Source of the DNA: Serpula lacrymans var. lacrymans S7.9
Lineage: Eukaryota; Basidiomycota; Agaricomycetes; Boletales; Serpulaceae
Direction: 5' to 3'
DNA: 64,000 nucleotides
NCBI RefSeq assembly: GCF_000218685.1
Contig: NW_006763312.1
Location: 1-64,000 of the forward strand
Part shown: piece after piece, positions 19,791 through 31,479 of the stretch
Layout: every line of letters starts with the position of its first letter
Numbering within the stretch: position 1 is the stretch's first letter
Position numbers and translations under genes: made by a program
Notes under the pieces: generated by a model
Told to the model about the DNA's origin: nothing
Seen by the model: only the letters and a program-made list of their open reading frames with translations
Database searches by the model: none

Positions 19791-21616
19791 AATTAGAAGG
19801 GCTAGCTTAGGTTTGGGAAATATATATGAAGTACTTATGATACTACACTGTGATATTAATACTGCCAAACTACACTCCTCCATTATTTTTTCCTACCTTA
19901 CTATCTTTTCCTTTGTTACACCAAATTCTACTTTCCAGTTACTCTTTCCAATATTCTGTTACTTTTACTTTTCTCATTATCTTTCCCTTCTTTCCACCAA
20001 ACTACACTTCTCTATCACTTTTGCCTTCCTATTACTTTAAACTTTCCTCTTTAGGAACAAGTAACAAAAGTGCTTTTGTTAATTATGCAATATAAAATAT
20101 CTTAGGACTGAAAATAATATTTGCTGTAAATAATCCCACTTAAATAACTCATAAAATATTATTGAGGAGTTTAGCCCTAATAGTGATTTTCACCTCAAGG
20201 TGTAAAGTACATTATCTATATAGTAATATTATCAAGTAATAATACTCTGTGTAAGACAATGTTATTCCAGGTTATCCCAAACAGATATATAAAAGTATTA
20301 CCTATAAGTGGATATCAAAAATCATTTAAATATATCTTGCTCTAAAGCATTTTTAGCCAAACAATAGCATTAGTTTAATTGGGGACCCCAGACACCCCAT
20401 TACATGTGACAGTTCAATGGGATCAGCCCATTAAAAACACCTTATTGGATTGTCCCACATTGGTGTGGTCCAGTTTAATATGGGACAAGTCCATCCTCAA
20501 CAGTGTAGAAAGACTGGTGATATGCTTGAGGCTGAAGTTGGTGATGCTGATCAGAGCAATAACAAAGGGGATGAAGAAGAGGATGAAGAACCCATCTGTA
20601 AAAGGGCAAGGAGGATAGCTGAAGATGAGATCCATGTAATAAACCTAATAAAACTCAGCCGCTGCCCAAGAGGCTATAGAAACGACTGAGGTATTCCTAT
20701 ACTAAACCCCCTACTACTTATAGTCAGAGGTGCTACTCGCTACAGTATAATGACTCCTAGGAGAACAATGGTTACTCCATGGAGAACAATGGCTGCTTCG
20801 GCAGAGACCGGGTTTATCCAGTTTTGTCACCATGAAGAACTTGATGATGAGGAAGAAGAGTTAATGAGTTCAATGAGGCCAAATGATATGTCAAATCAAC
20901 TAGTCTGGTATAGTAGGCTGACCTTAATATAAGCACAGATAATTATACTCCTCCTGCTACACCTACCTCTAGTAGATCTCCTGCGCATAATGAAGTAAGT
21001 AACATCCTCCACTACAAAAATGCACAAATAATGTATTGTATCATTTTACACATAATTTGCCAAGATTTAAATGAGAGGCTTTTTAATACAAATTGTGGTA
21101 TTACCCCTTCTGCAACTTCATCAAAAGACTCAAAGGTAAAATCATATTTTCTGAAAGGAAAAATCATGCTCATTGACATCTTTTTATACCATAAAATAGG
21201 TTTTAATGTCTAGCTTTAGCCTTACTTCAGCAAAATTAGCCAAATCAGGCCATTCACGTTTGAGGGTGTTACTAGCTACATCAAAAAGTTTTCTTTCATT
21301 TGAAGAGCATGATAATCTGGTCTGGGCTGCACTAAAAGAAGTAGGAAACTTTTCCACCACTTTAAGTGCCAAGTTGTTGAAGCTGGAGAACGTAGAGAAT
21401 GGGTAACTTCCCATAAGGTTTCCGCAATAGAAACAAGGTATAAACAATATATCTGAGATAGCCGAAGCACCACCCATGAATATTTTAATGACTTGAATAA
21501 ACCACAAGAGCCTATCAAATAAATCTATTCAAAGTTAAACATCTTGAGTCCATGTCTGAATTAGGAATTGATCACTGATCGGATATTGATCAGATCAGGC
21601 TTACAGACACTACATT
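19791..21616. other. AT-rich unassigned DNA
   Basis: No gene I can support. A pyrimidine-rich stretch (19880-20040), short acidic open frames around 20520-20690 and 20830-20930, and palindromic TGATCA-type motifs near 21570-21600 are all that stands out. Confidence 0.4.
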
Positions 21617-22957
21617 ATGGACTCAAGTGAGGCTATTACGAGTTAGTCCAACAAAGAACAGTCTGATGATGAACTCATTGAAGGAGTGGCATTTGTGGCT
21701 GCTATTGCATACATTGGAGCAGAAGAAGCACAACTTCTCCGTGCTTGAACTTGCCACCCCAATCGACTATATTACTGCCGTTCCCAACTCATGGCAGATC
21801 CTCATATAGATACACCTTGGCAGTGTCTTCTCAGCAGTCACAGTGATTGTGCTTTCATAACAACAATGGGGTTTGATGCTCACTCATTTGATGCCATCCT
21901 TTCTGCAGGTTTTGAGAAGATGTGGTATGAAAGGCCCATTGTGCGTTTTGATACTATTGGAGGAGGAAAATCACGACCTGGAGGTTGTTCTTTGGATGCT
22001 GCTGGGGCGCTAGGATTGGTTCTCCACTATCTCAATTCCACCATGTGTGAGGTTAGCCTGCAACAGATCTTTGCACTTATTCCATCCACTGTCTTGCAAT
22101 ACAACCACTTTGGGCTTAACATCTTGTTAGAAACATTGCGTAACATGCCAGACACAGCAATAACATGGCCCAAGGGTGCCAAATTTGAGGAGAATACTTG
22201 TTGCTCGTCATCCCCGTTTACAAGATGCTTTTGCGAGTATTGATGGGCTCAATCTGCCTACGTAGACGTCAGAGGACATTGACATTGAGAATGCAACCTT
22301 TAATAACTGGCTTTTGGAGCATTTTGTCAGCTCTGTGCTTGTTTTCTCTCCAAAAGGTGGGTTTTTCTCGGTAGATCCACCAGCTTTGTTGACTCATCTT
22401 GTTTTTTCCAAATGCCTGATCATTGCTGCAAACCTGAATGTCCCTGGGAGTTGGCATGATTCTTGGGTTGCTCAACCTATATACAAGAAACTGAGGACAA
22501 AGATGCCAGACAAGTACTATCTAGTTGCTGACACAGCTTTTCCTCGCAGCACAACACAGATTTCTGGACGTATATGTGCTCCTATTAAGGCTGGTCAGCA
22601 TATTCCAGGAACAAGAGAAGATGTGGCAGAGAAGCTGGCATTTAACCGGGAGCTCCTGTCTTATTGCCAGACAGCTGAGTGGGTATGCGTGCACTACAAG
22701 GCTCATTTGGTTGGCTTCAAGTGCCGCTTGAGATTAACCATTCTGAACAAAGAGCAAACCTTCTGGAGACATGTGTGCGGCTGCACAACCTTTGAGCAAG
22801 GCTGGTGGGTATCAACAAGATTAAGAATGTGTACATGAAGGAGTGGACAAGAGGTGTTGATCAGGAGGAGCTTTGGAGGAGCTTTGAGGATATGTTGTTT
22901 TCGGACAATAAAAAAGATTGCATCTCACGTTTCCATATTGTTGCTAGTTATGAGTGA
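21617..22957 (+). pseudogene. DDE superfamily endonuclease (PIF/Harbinger-like), lightly damaged
   Basis: It starts at ATG 21617 (MDSSEA) and ends at TGA 22955-22957. Conserved blocks are GVAFVAAIAYIGAEEAQLLR, DTPWQCLLSSHSD, LDAAGALGLVLHYLNSTMCE, and a catalytic-zone series: SIDGLNLPT, VPGSWHDSW, YLVADTAFPR, and TAEW followed by MRALQGSFGWLQVPLEINH. Those acidic residues correspond to the DDE centre of this family. Lesions are TGA at 21746 (Arg expected), a frame change near 22190, TAG at about 22264 (Gln expected), an undefined intron at 22350-22420, and small shifts after 22690. No zinc finger is visible. Its likely partner is the convergent Myb-like gene next door. Confidence 0.8.
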
Positions 22958-23059
22958 TCAATATGATTAGATTCACTGACAGAAAAATACGACAGAGTAA
23001 CAACAGAGTAATAGCAGTGTATGACAGTGTAACAACAGTGTATAGTAGTTCAAAATCTA

Positions 23060-24868
23060 CTATTGTGGGCTGCGGGACGTTGCAGACCACTGAGTGCAAA
23101 GTGGTACTTTGTTCTCATCATTTTCCTTGCTCTGTGTTGCATGTGCTTGCCTCTGTGTGTAAGGTGCATCATCCGTGTATTCCAGTTGATGCAGGCTAGG
23201 AGCAGTGGCCATAGAGTGATTGTGGTCTCGGATTTTGGATTGAAGTGTGTTGCTGCTAGAAGGACATGGCCATTGAGGCTGGAGAGGCTGATGTGTGCGT
23301 GTAGAGTGAGAGCAATGGGGTGCAGGGTGAGAGTGATGATCTAACCTACCTGTGTCTGTGTCACCCATATCATCTTTGTGTTTATATTCACTCATGTCCT
23401 CTTCATCTGTAACCCACCAAATCTTCCCTCCACCATTTGTGTATCTGTCTTCACAAAGATGTTTTTGTTTGGGTGAGTTGCTGTGACGTTTGGTTTGGCC
23501 TCATGTCCGAGACTGATTGTCACTCTTATGGCCCATTCTTGCACCTGAAAGCTGCAGCATCTCCAACTTCAGCTCTGCTCAATCACAAGCACGGCTGACT
23601 TCATGAACACGGTCCTGGACTTCAGTTACTTGAGTGTGAAGTGCGTTAATGGTGGTCTGTGAATCACAAGGTTGCTGAGAAAAAGTGAGAATGTGAGTGT
23701 TTTGAAGTGATCTGTTGGAGTAGTTGTAGTCACGCTGCATTTGCACACTAGGGTCAAATACATGTGCAAGCTTGTTGATAAGGTTGAGGCCATTTGCTTC
23801 ATGAGCATTTCAACAAGGAATAGGAACAACTGCACGGCTGAACGTGCAATTGCTATCCTTGGTTGGCTTGGAGGAAGAGTAGGAGGGTCATTTTTGTTGC
23901 TGCTAATGCTGACATGACTCTGGATGTCAGACCTGTCTACAAACTCTCCATCATCCAAATCCCTAGTGCTAGCACACTCATTAATCAAGTAGTCAGTCTC
24001 ATGTGCACGCTCCACTTCAGGTGGACAGACAGCATCCCCAGTTGGTTTTGTAGTCTTCACTAACTATAATATGTGAACACTATTAGTTTGCCATGTGAAT
24101 ATCACATTGGATATACGCACTTGCTTGAACCTTGTTTCAAGTGACTTGAGGGTCCTTTTAGGTTGTTCTTGTTTGCATGCCCACTTTGTGAATTGACTAT
24201 GAACTGTCTTCCAGCCTTGCTGACCAAGCAGAAGTCCTTCTTCTGTGAAATATAATAGGGCCATCATGTTGTCTGTAGAGTAGTTACCAGCTCCACTTGG
24301 TTGGCCATGTCCTGTTGGCTTCTTGTCCTCTATGTCCATCTTTATAGTCTTTTTATCATCCACGTCAGTGGCCTTCTTATGCTTGGGTTGTGGCTTGTTA
24401 TGACCACCAGCTTTTTTCTTCCTTTTTGGGGTCAACTCTTCAACAGCACACTCTTTACCCTTACAACAAGACCCATATATTGTTGAGCTTGCATGCCTGG
24501 ATAGAAGGGACCTGGATTTGGAAGTTGACGGTGGCCAGCGCCATCACCAGTTGTACTGTGCTACAGAAAGAATGATGCATTATTTTTGAGTGTACACTAG
24601 ACAAATTGTAAGACTTACCTTCAATGGTCCATAATACAGGCTTTTGGGCAGAATCTGTGCCTCAAAGTTATGATTCTACAAAGAGCAAGTCAGAAGTAGT
24701 ACAACGACAACACAAATATATAGAAACAAGTACCTCTGCAATGCCTGGGTGTGGCAACCACTGGCCATAGCTGTCTCTCTTAAATGTGTTGCCTGCCACA
24801 TTATAGCAGAGGTCAGAGTCTTTCGGACGTGAAATTTGGAATGCATCGGGTGGTGTGGTAGACATCAC
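23060..24868 (-). pseudogene. Myb/SANT-like transposon partner protein
   Basis: A likely start is near 24865 (MSTTPPDAFQISRPKDSD). A following exon holds a lysine-rich stretch and then the SANT-like domain (GNYSTDNMMALLYFTEEGLL, GWKTVHSQFTKWA, RTLKSLETRFKQ). After an intron near 24100 it continues TKPTGDAVCPPEVERAHETD, LINECASTRDLDDGEFVD. The C-terminal part changes frame (TQVTEVQDRVHEVSRAC, then a His/Ser/Thr-rich tail ending at 23060). In PIF/Harbinger elements the Myb-like protein guides the nuclease to DNA; that role here is inferred from family and neighbour. Frame changes around 23720 suggest a dead copy. Confidence 0.75.
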
Positions 24869-25389
24869 AGGTGAGGGTGAATGAGTGAATGAGTATTACT
24901 TACTGTCAGTGTAAGGACAAGACAGAATAGTGCAGAGAAGACATACCAGGACTATTTTCTTTAAGCACTTTGCAAAATTCCAATATCAGGTGGGTAACTA
25001 CAACAACACAGGGCTGCAGCTGGGGCGGATCTCAAAGTGGCGACTATGCAGTCAAAGCTGGCAACACCGACAGATGGAAGGACGACAACTTACGATAAAG
25101 TAAGCATATCATTGCCTGTCTGGGTGTAGTCCTTGTCAGTGCCACGCTATGGTGGAGCTGTAGGAAATGTGGAAAAGTGGGAAATGAAATACGGACCTGG
25201 ATAGGTGGGGCTTTTATATTACAGAAAATTTGAACAATGGTGTTGATGTAATGAGGGACTGTGCATTGAGAGCACAATTTATGCTGTTGTGCTTGGTTGA
25301 ATAGCAGGCCTTGAGCAACTTTTGATGTGACTGTGGACAGATCATCAATTACTCAGACATGTGTCCAAATGCAGACAAAAATTAATATA

Positions 25390-26272
25390 TTTAATTCTAT
25401 AAAATCTAAAAGGGGGGTAGGTATCCCCCTTCTAGATGTGCCATTTAATGATGTTTATTCATGGGGTCAAAATAATGGGCCATTGCAAATAGCACCCAAT
25501 AGGGATGCCAGATCTCGGCCATCACTGTTTATTACTTGTGTTTATTCTATTCAGCTGTATAAATGCTTATGGAAAGTCACCCAATGAGCTATTAAAAGGG
25601 AGAATCATGGACTACATTGTCATATCCGTACCAGAGAACAGGACTCCAGCATCTTTGAAGGAGATATTTCCTCAAGTCCGAATCTTCCAAAATCTCAGTA
25701 TTCTTGGGATTACGCTCCTCATGGCCTGCTGGTTGGCATAGCCCCGTGCCCTACCCCCACATGGTACTCCAGACTCCCATTCCAATACTCCTGCAACAGA
25801 CTTCTAGTCCATCATATGCTTTCCTATGCACGTTCTCATACTCCTCATGGACTCTGTAGTTTAGACTTTATGATACACTCCTTGCACATATGTTCTCCTC
25901 TTGCTAGATAATTGTCCGCATGGAACTCTGTACCTACATTACAAGTTACTCCTTATGGGCCCCTCCAACAGTGTATAAGTTGTAGCTCCTGTACTCTGTT
26001 CCTGCAGTTCAAATATGAACTAGATTCCCTTGCCTTTTTACAAGTCCCTTTCTAAGTCTTCTCATCCTTCTCCAAAGGATCTTTACTCTGCTCCCTTTTC
26101 ATCCTCTACTCGCCTCCGTCCATTCTGTTGAGTTAGGGACCAAGGTCTGCGGAAGGGCCTAGCACACAAGCTAAGCCAATTCCCCATCTTGTACTCCATT
26201 ACCCCCTACTTCATCTCCATACTCCATAACTCTGACACTCCGAAGGTGACATTTCTGACATACATCCACCAA
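25390..26272 (+). repeat. Unclassified repeat R1, plus-strand copy
   Basis: The stretch from about 25600 (PENRTPASLKEIFPQVRIFQ) to GACA at 26272 is matched in inverted orientation by 52533-53545. Shared landmarks are CCACATGGTACTCC, CTCATGGACTCTG, GACCAAGGTCTGC and a GTGACATTTCTGACA-type end. Short peptide-like similarity at the left end suggests an old coding 3' end. The family is unknown to me. Confidence 0.5.
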
Positions 26273-26382
26273 ATCTCTATATTTTTGATTGTTTCACAAT
26301 ACTAATAAAACTCCACAGATTTGGTTAGCTTCTTCCCAGATGAGGGGTGAAGTCAAGCAGAAAGCACGTGTATTGGTGATTT

Positions 26383-26800
26383 TCTTACAACCAAAGTTTT
26401 TATATTCTGGCGCACAGAAAGAATAAGCAGAGAGGAGTGAGTGAGAGAGTGGATAAACTCCTTTAGGTTTAGGATCGAGTTAATTGTGGGTAAACAACAG
26501 GAGGACTCACTGAGGAGTCTCCTTCATCTATTGGGGTATTTATACTACTATAGACTATTTGTACATGTGTACTATACAGTTGATGAAGGCAGTGGCCAAT
26601 AATGTCATAGGGCACAGCCTATGTGATCAGCTCCACTATGTGAGATACTTGTAGCTAAGAATAAAGAAAGGCAGTGCAGCACAAGAAAGTGGAGTTTGAA
26701 CAAATATGGAAAGTGCTGCATGGCACAGTGTGTGAAAACTACAAAAGAAAGTTAAAGTGGAGAATGAAATTTTAAGGTCCAAAAATTGTGTATCGTAACA
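26383..26800 (+). repeat. Solo LTR, family S, copy 1
   Basis: About 418 bp, degenerate start TCTTACAACC and end ATCGTAACA. Flanks GATTT/GGTTT match at 4 of 5 bases. It shares the core CTGGCGCACA ... ACAGGAGGACT ... TTGATGAAGGCAGTGG with four other copies. Confidence 0.8.
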
Positions 26801-28204
26801 GGTTTCAGAATATGGGCTTGCAACAGATAAATTTCCAGAAGAAATATGTGATGTGGTAGAATGGCTTTAAACAATGGAAAAGGTATTTTTATCTTTGGTA
26901 ACCTGGATGTCAAGGTGAGTACGCATATTGTTTCATCTTCACCACACTAAATATATAACAAATGTTCCACTCCAGGTCCGTACCTATGACAAACAAAAAC
27001 CTTTCAGTCATAATATCATTAAGCTTATTCTTCAAGTCCAATAGTTTCACAAGAAAGGGGAAGGAGTGCAAAATGTGCAAGACTTCAAATACATACCTCT
27101 CCCTCTCATCACTTTAGTGGTAGTTGCAGTATCTCCTTTTTTATTATAAATGTGAAAGCTGATGTTTTTCTTCAGATAGAAAACTGCCTCCATGAGTTTG
27201 CTACAGGTGTAAGATGTACCCTAAATTTTTCAGACCAAGGTTTGTACATATTACTGAATATTATATTTGAGAATACTAACAACCCTCTACTACAAGGTAC
27301 ACCGTAATTATATTGCTAGATTAGAAGAATTTCAAAAAAAGGCTCCAAGGTGGATGGAGCATATGTGCAGTTCCCTATACAGTGGTATCTTGTATCTTGT
27401 CACAAGGACATTTAATTTGATTAATTTTAACACATATCTTTTAACAGGGACCAATGCAATCTGCAATATATCAAGGATCAAAACATTGAATCAAATGATA
27501 AGGTTTACTTTACAGAGGACTCTATAATTGCTTAATGTTGTATTTAATATCATAGAAAAATAACAGTTTCAGTGCTTCCCAATCAAATTATGATAGTAAT
27601 AGATTTATTTGACTATGATAATCATTAAAGAAATATATTGCTCTACAAACAACACTTGTAACAGTGGTAGATGTATTTGGCTATGGTAGTGGCCATAAAA
27701 ATGTATTTTTCTGAAAGTGTAGTGAAACAGTTATATCTACATTGAGCTATACAAGGCAATATAGCCAGCCTTGTCTTGTATAGTTGACAAAATACAAACC
27801 TGTTTGGATAGTAGATTTACATATTATTATAGCTGGTAAAGCTGAAGCCCAGCTATATAGAGCTATATAATAGGGACTTGTCTACACCAACTATACCAGC
27901 TATACCAGCTATAAGAGCCTATATAGTGCTATATGGGCTATAATAGCTATCTGGGATTTTTCTGACATAGAAACTCAGGGTCTATGATATTATGTAATAG
28001 TAGTCCAATATTCCCGGGCTTTATAGTAATCCTGTGTTCCTAGGCTTTGTAGTAATATAAAATTCCCAGGCTTCTCCTTGCTCCCGGTATTCAACTACAG
28101 TATGCCTGGGTTTCACCCTTTTCAATGAGCAAGCTACTATAAATAGCTACAAAATTGTAGCAGTGATGTACCTGAATCAAGACAGTTCTGCTGCTATTCC
28201 ACAT
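26801..28204. other. AT-rich unassigned DNA with CTATA-rich stretch
   Basis: No supportable gene. 27720-27960 is dense in CTATA/TATAG motifs (AGCTATACCAGCTATAAG) resembling the interior of the MITE-like element at 40089-40712. A short exon-like frame occurs at 27267-27400. Confidence 0.4.
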
Positions 28205-29260
28205 TTATAACTGCATAACATGATAATGTGAAGGTACTGACCATCCCAGGGTCTCCACCCCACACATTTTATGTATATACTCCCTCATGTAATATGCAAA
28301 ACATATTCTCTCACCACTGCAGGACAAAACCCCATGATTCAGCTACTTCCCACTAAACACAGCAATAATCCCACTATCAAACTTGAAGCAAAAACCTGCC
28401 CTTGTGAACTCCAGAATGGCCTTATTGTAGTCTCCTATGCTTGCCAACATATCATACCACTTTGTTTTGGAGAGACAATCCTGGTTGCTGATGATAGAAA
28501 ATGCTTTGAAGACTGAGCTTCATGCCTTCAGTACCGTCACATCATATATATGGTCCTCAACTCAAACCAGCGCCTCCCAGGCCAACTTATAGAGCGCAGG
28601 GTGAGCTACACACAAGGTTGCACTCATGAGGACCCCAATCTCCACAAAGAATTGCAACCACAGCTCACTGGTGCCCGGGGGTGTAGATTTGCGCAATGAT
28701 CAGGAAGCTTGTAGAGCCTCTCCAGTTTTCTGTGGTGAAACTTTTATTAATTATAATGTATAGATTATAACTCAATAACATGACCAAGTTGAACCACGCC
28801 AGGGATAAGTCTATCAACCCACAAGAGAATAGCTGACAGTCCCTGGGATTTTTGTAATATTCTGAAGATTTATACTAGCTCTTTGAGGGCATCTTGGGTC
28901 ATTTGCTTTCCATATTTTGCTTGAGATACTGTAGACTATCACACATGCTTTGCTAAATATATTTTCACCTGTCTCTTCTCAGTGAGAATGCCCGGAAGGT
29001 ACCATAGAATTATTCCTATTCTTCCGTGAATGTCCATTATGATAGAAGGGATTGTGATGATGCCAATATCTTTTGCAGGTTGATATTCCTTGGATATACT
29101 CTGTTCAAGCTTATCATTCTGGCTGTTACTACAAGGGCCCACCCACTCTGCATACAATGTCACATCCCATTGAATAATCACTACCCTGGTATTCATCAGT
29201 AATGTCTTTGGTGCAATACAAATGACTTACTCCTTGTGAGGTATGCAATTGTTAACACCC
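28205..29260 (-). pseudogene. TET/JBP-like 2-oxoglutarate/Fe(II) oxygenase family relic
   Basis: Minus-strand blocks, split by introns and stops, follow a large Agaricomycete family I recall as TET/JBP-like. The order is GVLTIAYLTRSKSF near 29250, then ITIPSIIMDIHGRIGIILWY and LPGILTEKRQ (ending at a GTGAAA donor near 28965). LWLQFFVEIGVLMSATLCVA and IISNQDCLSKTKWYDMLASI follow, and last come LNHGVLSCSGERICFAYYMR and a stop at 28205. The family normally has RxTPxHRD between ISN and CLS, containing the first iron-binding His. Here that segment is deleted (ISN-QD), so the protein could not bind iron normally. Several stops are at expected Arg/Trp sites. Confidence 0.65.
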
Positions 29261-29596
29261 CAGCTGCTCTCTTACATTCACTAACAAATGTTCCTGGGAG
29301 GTTTGCATTCTAATCCTAATGGGATTCTGGCTCTGGCTGGAGGAGGTCAGGCCCCTCGGTGTGCATGCAAATCAATGCTTGCCGGAAGTGAAATAGCACA
29401 CACTATGCTGCAAGTTCTGTAAACAGCAATTTCCAGCTAGAAGATCAGAGAGAATAGATGGCTCGGGTGTCTGAAGACTCATGGTGTTGCTATAGACAAC
29501 AAAAATATATGTGGATTCTCTAATAAATAATTACTGGTCAGTACATTATATAATACAGCATTTCAGAAAAATGTTGTTCAAGCATGTCCATGAATC

Positions 29597-30009
29597 TGTA
29601 ACAACCAAGAGTTTGTTACTCTGGCGCACAACTCAGACAAGCTATATAGGTGATGATGAGGGAGTGGTTACCCTTTAGGCTTTGACAAGTTAGTTGTGAG
29701 GATCAACAGGAGGACTTGCTGAGGAGTCTCCTTGATCTATTGGGGTATGTATACCACTATAGGTTTGTTTGTACATATGTACTATACAGTTGATGGGGGC
29801 AGTGGCTGGTGATGTCATGAGCACAGCTCGTGTGACCAGCTCCACTGCGTGAGAGACTTGTAGCTAAAATAAGAATAAAGGCAGTGTAGCGCGAGAAGGT
29901 GGAGTTTGAACAAAATGGAAAGTGCCACATGGCACAGTGTTTGAAAATTACAGTATAAAGTTAAAGAGGAGAATGAAAATGAAAGGTCCAAAAATTGTGT
30001 ATTGTAACA
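29597..30009 (+). repeat. Solo LTR, family S, copy 2, TSD GAATC
   Basis: 413 bp from TGTAACAACC to ATTGTAACA, flanked by a perfect 5-bp duplication GAATC (29592-29596 and 30010-30014). This copy defines the family ends. TSD preservation shows insertion followed by LTR-LTR recombination in place. Confidence 0.92.
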
Positions 30010-30449
30010 GAATCTATAATGTAAGCGCTACGGTCTTAGAGAGCCTCCTGGCAACAAGACACCACCAGATTTGGAAGTTATGATATATTTGCATATTCAA
30101 CATCAAATAGAAAATGATGCCTAAAAAGGTGAGAGACATATCTTCAATAAGCAGACTCTGATCCATCCGGGTTGTCTAACATGGCCTGGCTAGGACATCC
30201 ACCGGACTCCATTGGCCCCATCTATATAGTAATATTATCAGGTAATAATTTCCCATCTAAGATGGGTAATTACTCTAGCAATGGTAGAGCACCAGTTTGA
30301 CTTTTGAGAGGATGAAAATGTGGTAGGGTCTAAGTCAATAGTCATCTTGTGTCAAAGGTATAATAGGGCTGGTTGAAGACATGTTGTAAAACTACATGGG
30401 CTGGCCACATAGCACAAGTGAGAAAGAAAGCTGAGAGACTGAAAGGTGA

Positions 30450-30730
30450 AGGTCCAAAAATTGGGTATTGTAACAGCAACAATCCATTTGCGTGTGAGGG
30501 AAGGGAGGATTACCACCAACCGATCAACAATGAGGATCTGCCAGCTGATGACAATGATTTCACCACGAGCGAGCAGCCAGTTAAAAATAAAAAATGGGTG
30601 ACTAAAAGAATATGGAGAAATCACCAGTTCTGGAGTTTTGTGGATGAACCCCTTGTGAAGTCCAAAACAATGCTAATAGTAAGTAGGTGTCTGATGACAA
30701 ATGCAAAGACAAAATCAAAGAGTAAGTAAC
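30450..30730 (+). pseudogene. Fragment of an unknown Agaricomycete repeat-associated protein
   Basis: The frame reads PINNEDLPADDNDFTTSEQP, then WRNHQFWSFVDEPLV. The Arg-Asn-x-x-Phe-Trp-x-Phe-Val-Asp-Glu block resembles a domain seen in multicopy Agaricomycete proteins of unknown function. 30450-30474 matches the terminal ~25 bp of the family S LTR, so an old LTR end may adjoin it. The rest of 30015-31341 shows no further gene. Confidence 0.4.
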
Positions 30731-31344
30731 TCTGCTCCCTTTTTCTTCATCCTCAGCTAACATTCTTTTCTCAGTTTTTTTACTGAATGTCTTCAAACTG
30801 GCATGGATATTTATGGATGGCCGTCTAGTTTGCTCCTTCCCTCAATATAGTTAATGTAGAATGGCAGGAAGCTATCAACTTGAAGCTTAACTGGTAATCT
30901 ACTCAGCCATTAGTTGGGCATCTTATGTTTCTGTAACATACTTCTGCATAATAAAAATGACAATGTTGTGTTGCTTCCAACAAATTGTTTGATGTTATGA
31001 TGTGCTCAAATAAATACTTGAATCATGCTAACAGTCTAAGTGGTGTATCAATTATTTTAAGAACCTTCACCAGACTATCCCTCAATCTTTCGGCAATATA
31101 TTGTGATAAGAACATTGACAAATATTATAGACATTTTGCATTGACATTTTTCTCAGTGTATAATTAACTGATGATGTGCCTTGCTTCTCTCCTAAATTTT
31201 AAAGATATTACTATTGTATCCAGAGAATATTATCCTGATTCAGTCATTGGTTTATTTCTTATGCAGGCAAACCAGTTGAGGAACAGCTTGGAATGACAAA
31301 CACTGTGGTGCTTTGTGGTATTTGGACAAAATTCAGATGACTAA

Positions 31345-31374
31345 GGCCATGTTCGGTAGCATCATTTTGCAGAT
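31345..31374 (+). repeat. Left TIR of the Harbinger element
   Basis: Starts GGCCATGTTCGGTAGC and ends TTTTGCAGAT. It differs from the right TIR only at positions 4 and 17, both transitions. Confidence 0.95.
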
Positions 31375-31479
31375 TATATCATGTTCAAAATCACAGATGG
31401 TAAATTGGAGCTTGAACTATGACTTTGGGTTATTGGCACTGATTTAGATAAATAATCTACTAACAATCTACAAAGTACC

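Larger units (their letters stand above)
21551..25361. mobile_element. Possible second Harbinger-like element (DDE gene plus Myb-like gene)
   Basis: A plus-strand DDE endonuclease and a minus-strand Myb/SANT-like gene face each other tail to tail, the same arrangement as the complete element at 31345-35029. Weak inverted similarity (CATGTCTGA with a nearby AATTGAT on both sides, at 21551 and 25361) may mark the termini. No target duplication could be confirmed, so the limits are tentative. Confidence 0.4.

Noticed and set aside
20120..20520. Terminal inverted repeat partner for the foldback region
   Set aside because: Similarity to 18790-18840 is limited to short AT-rich words.
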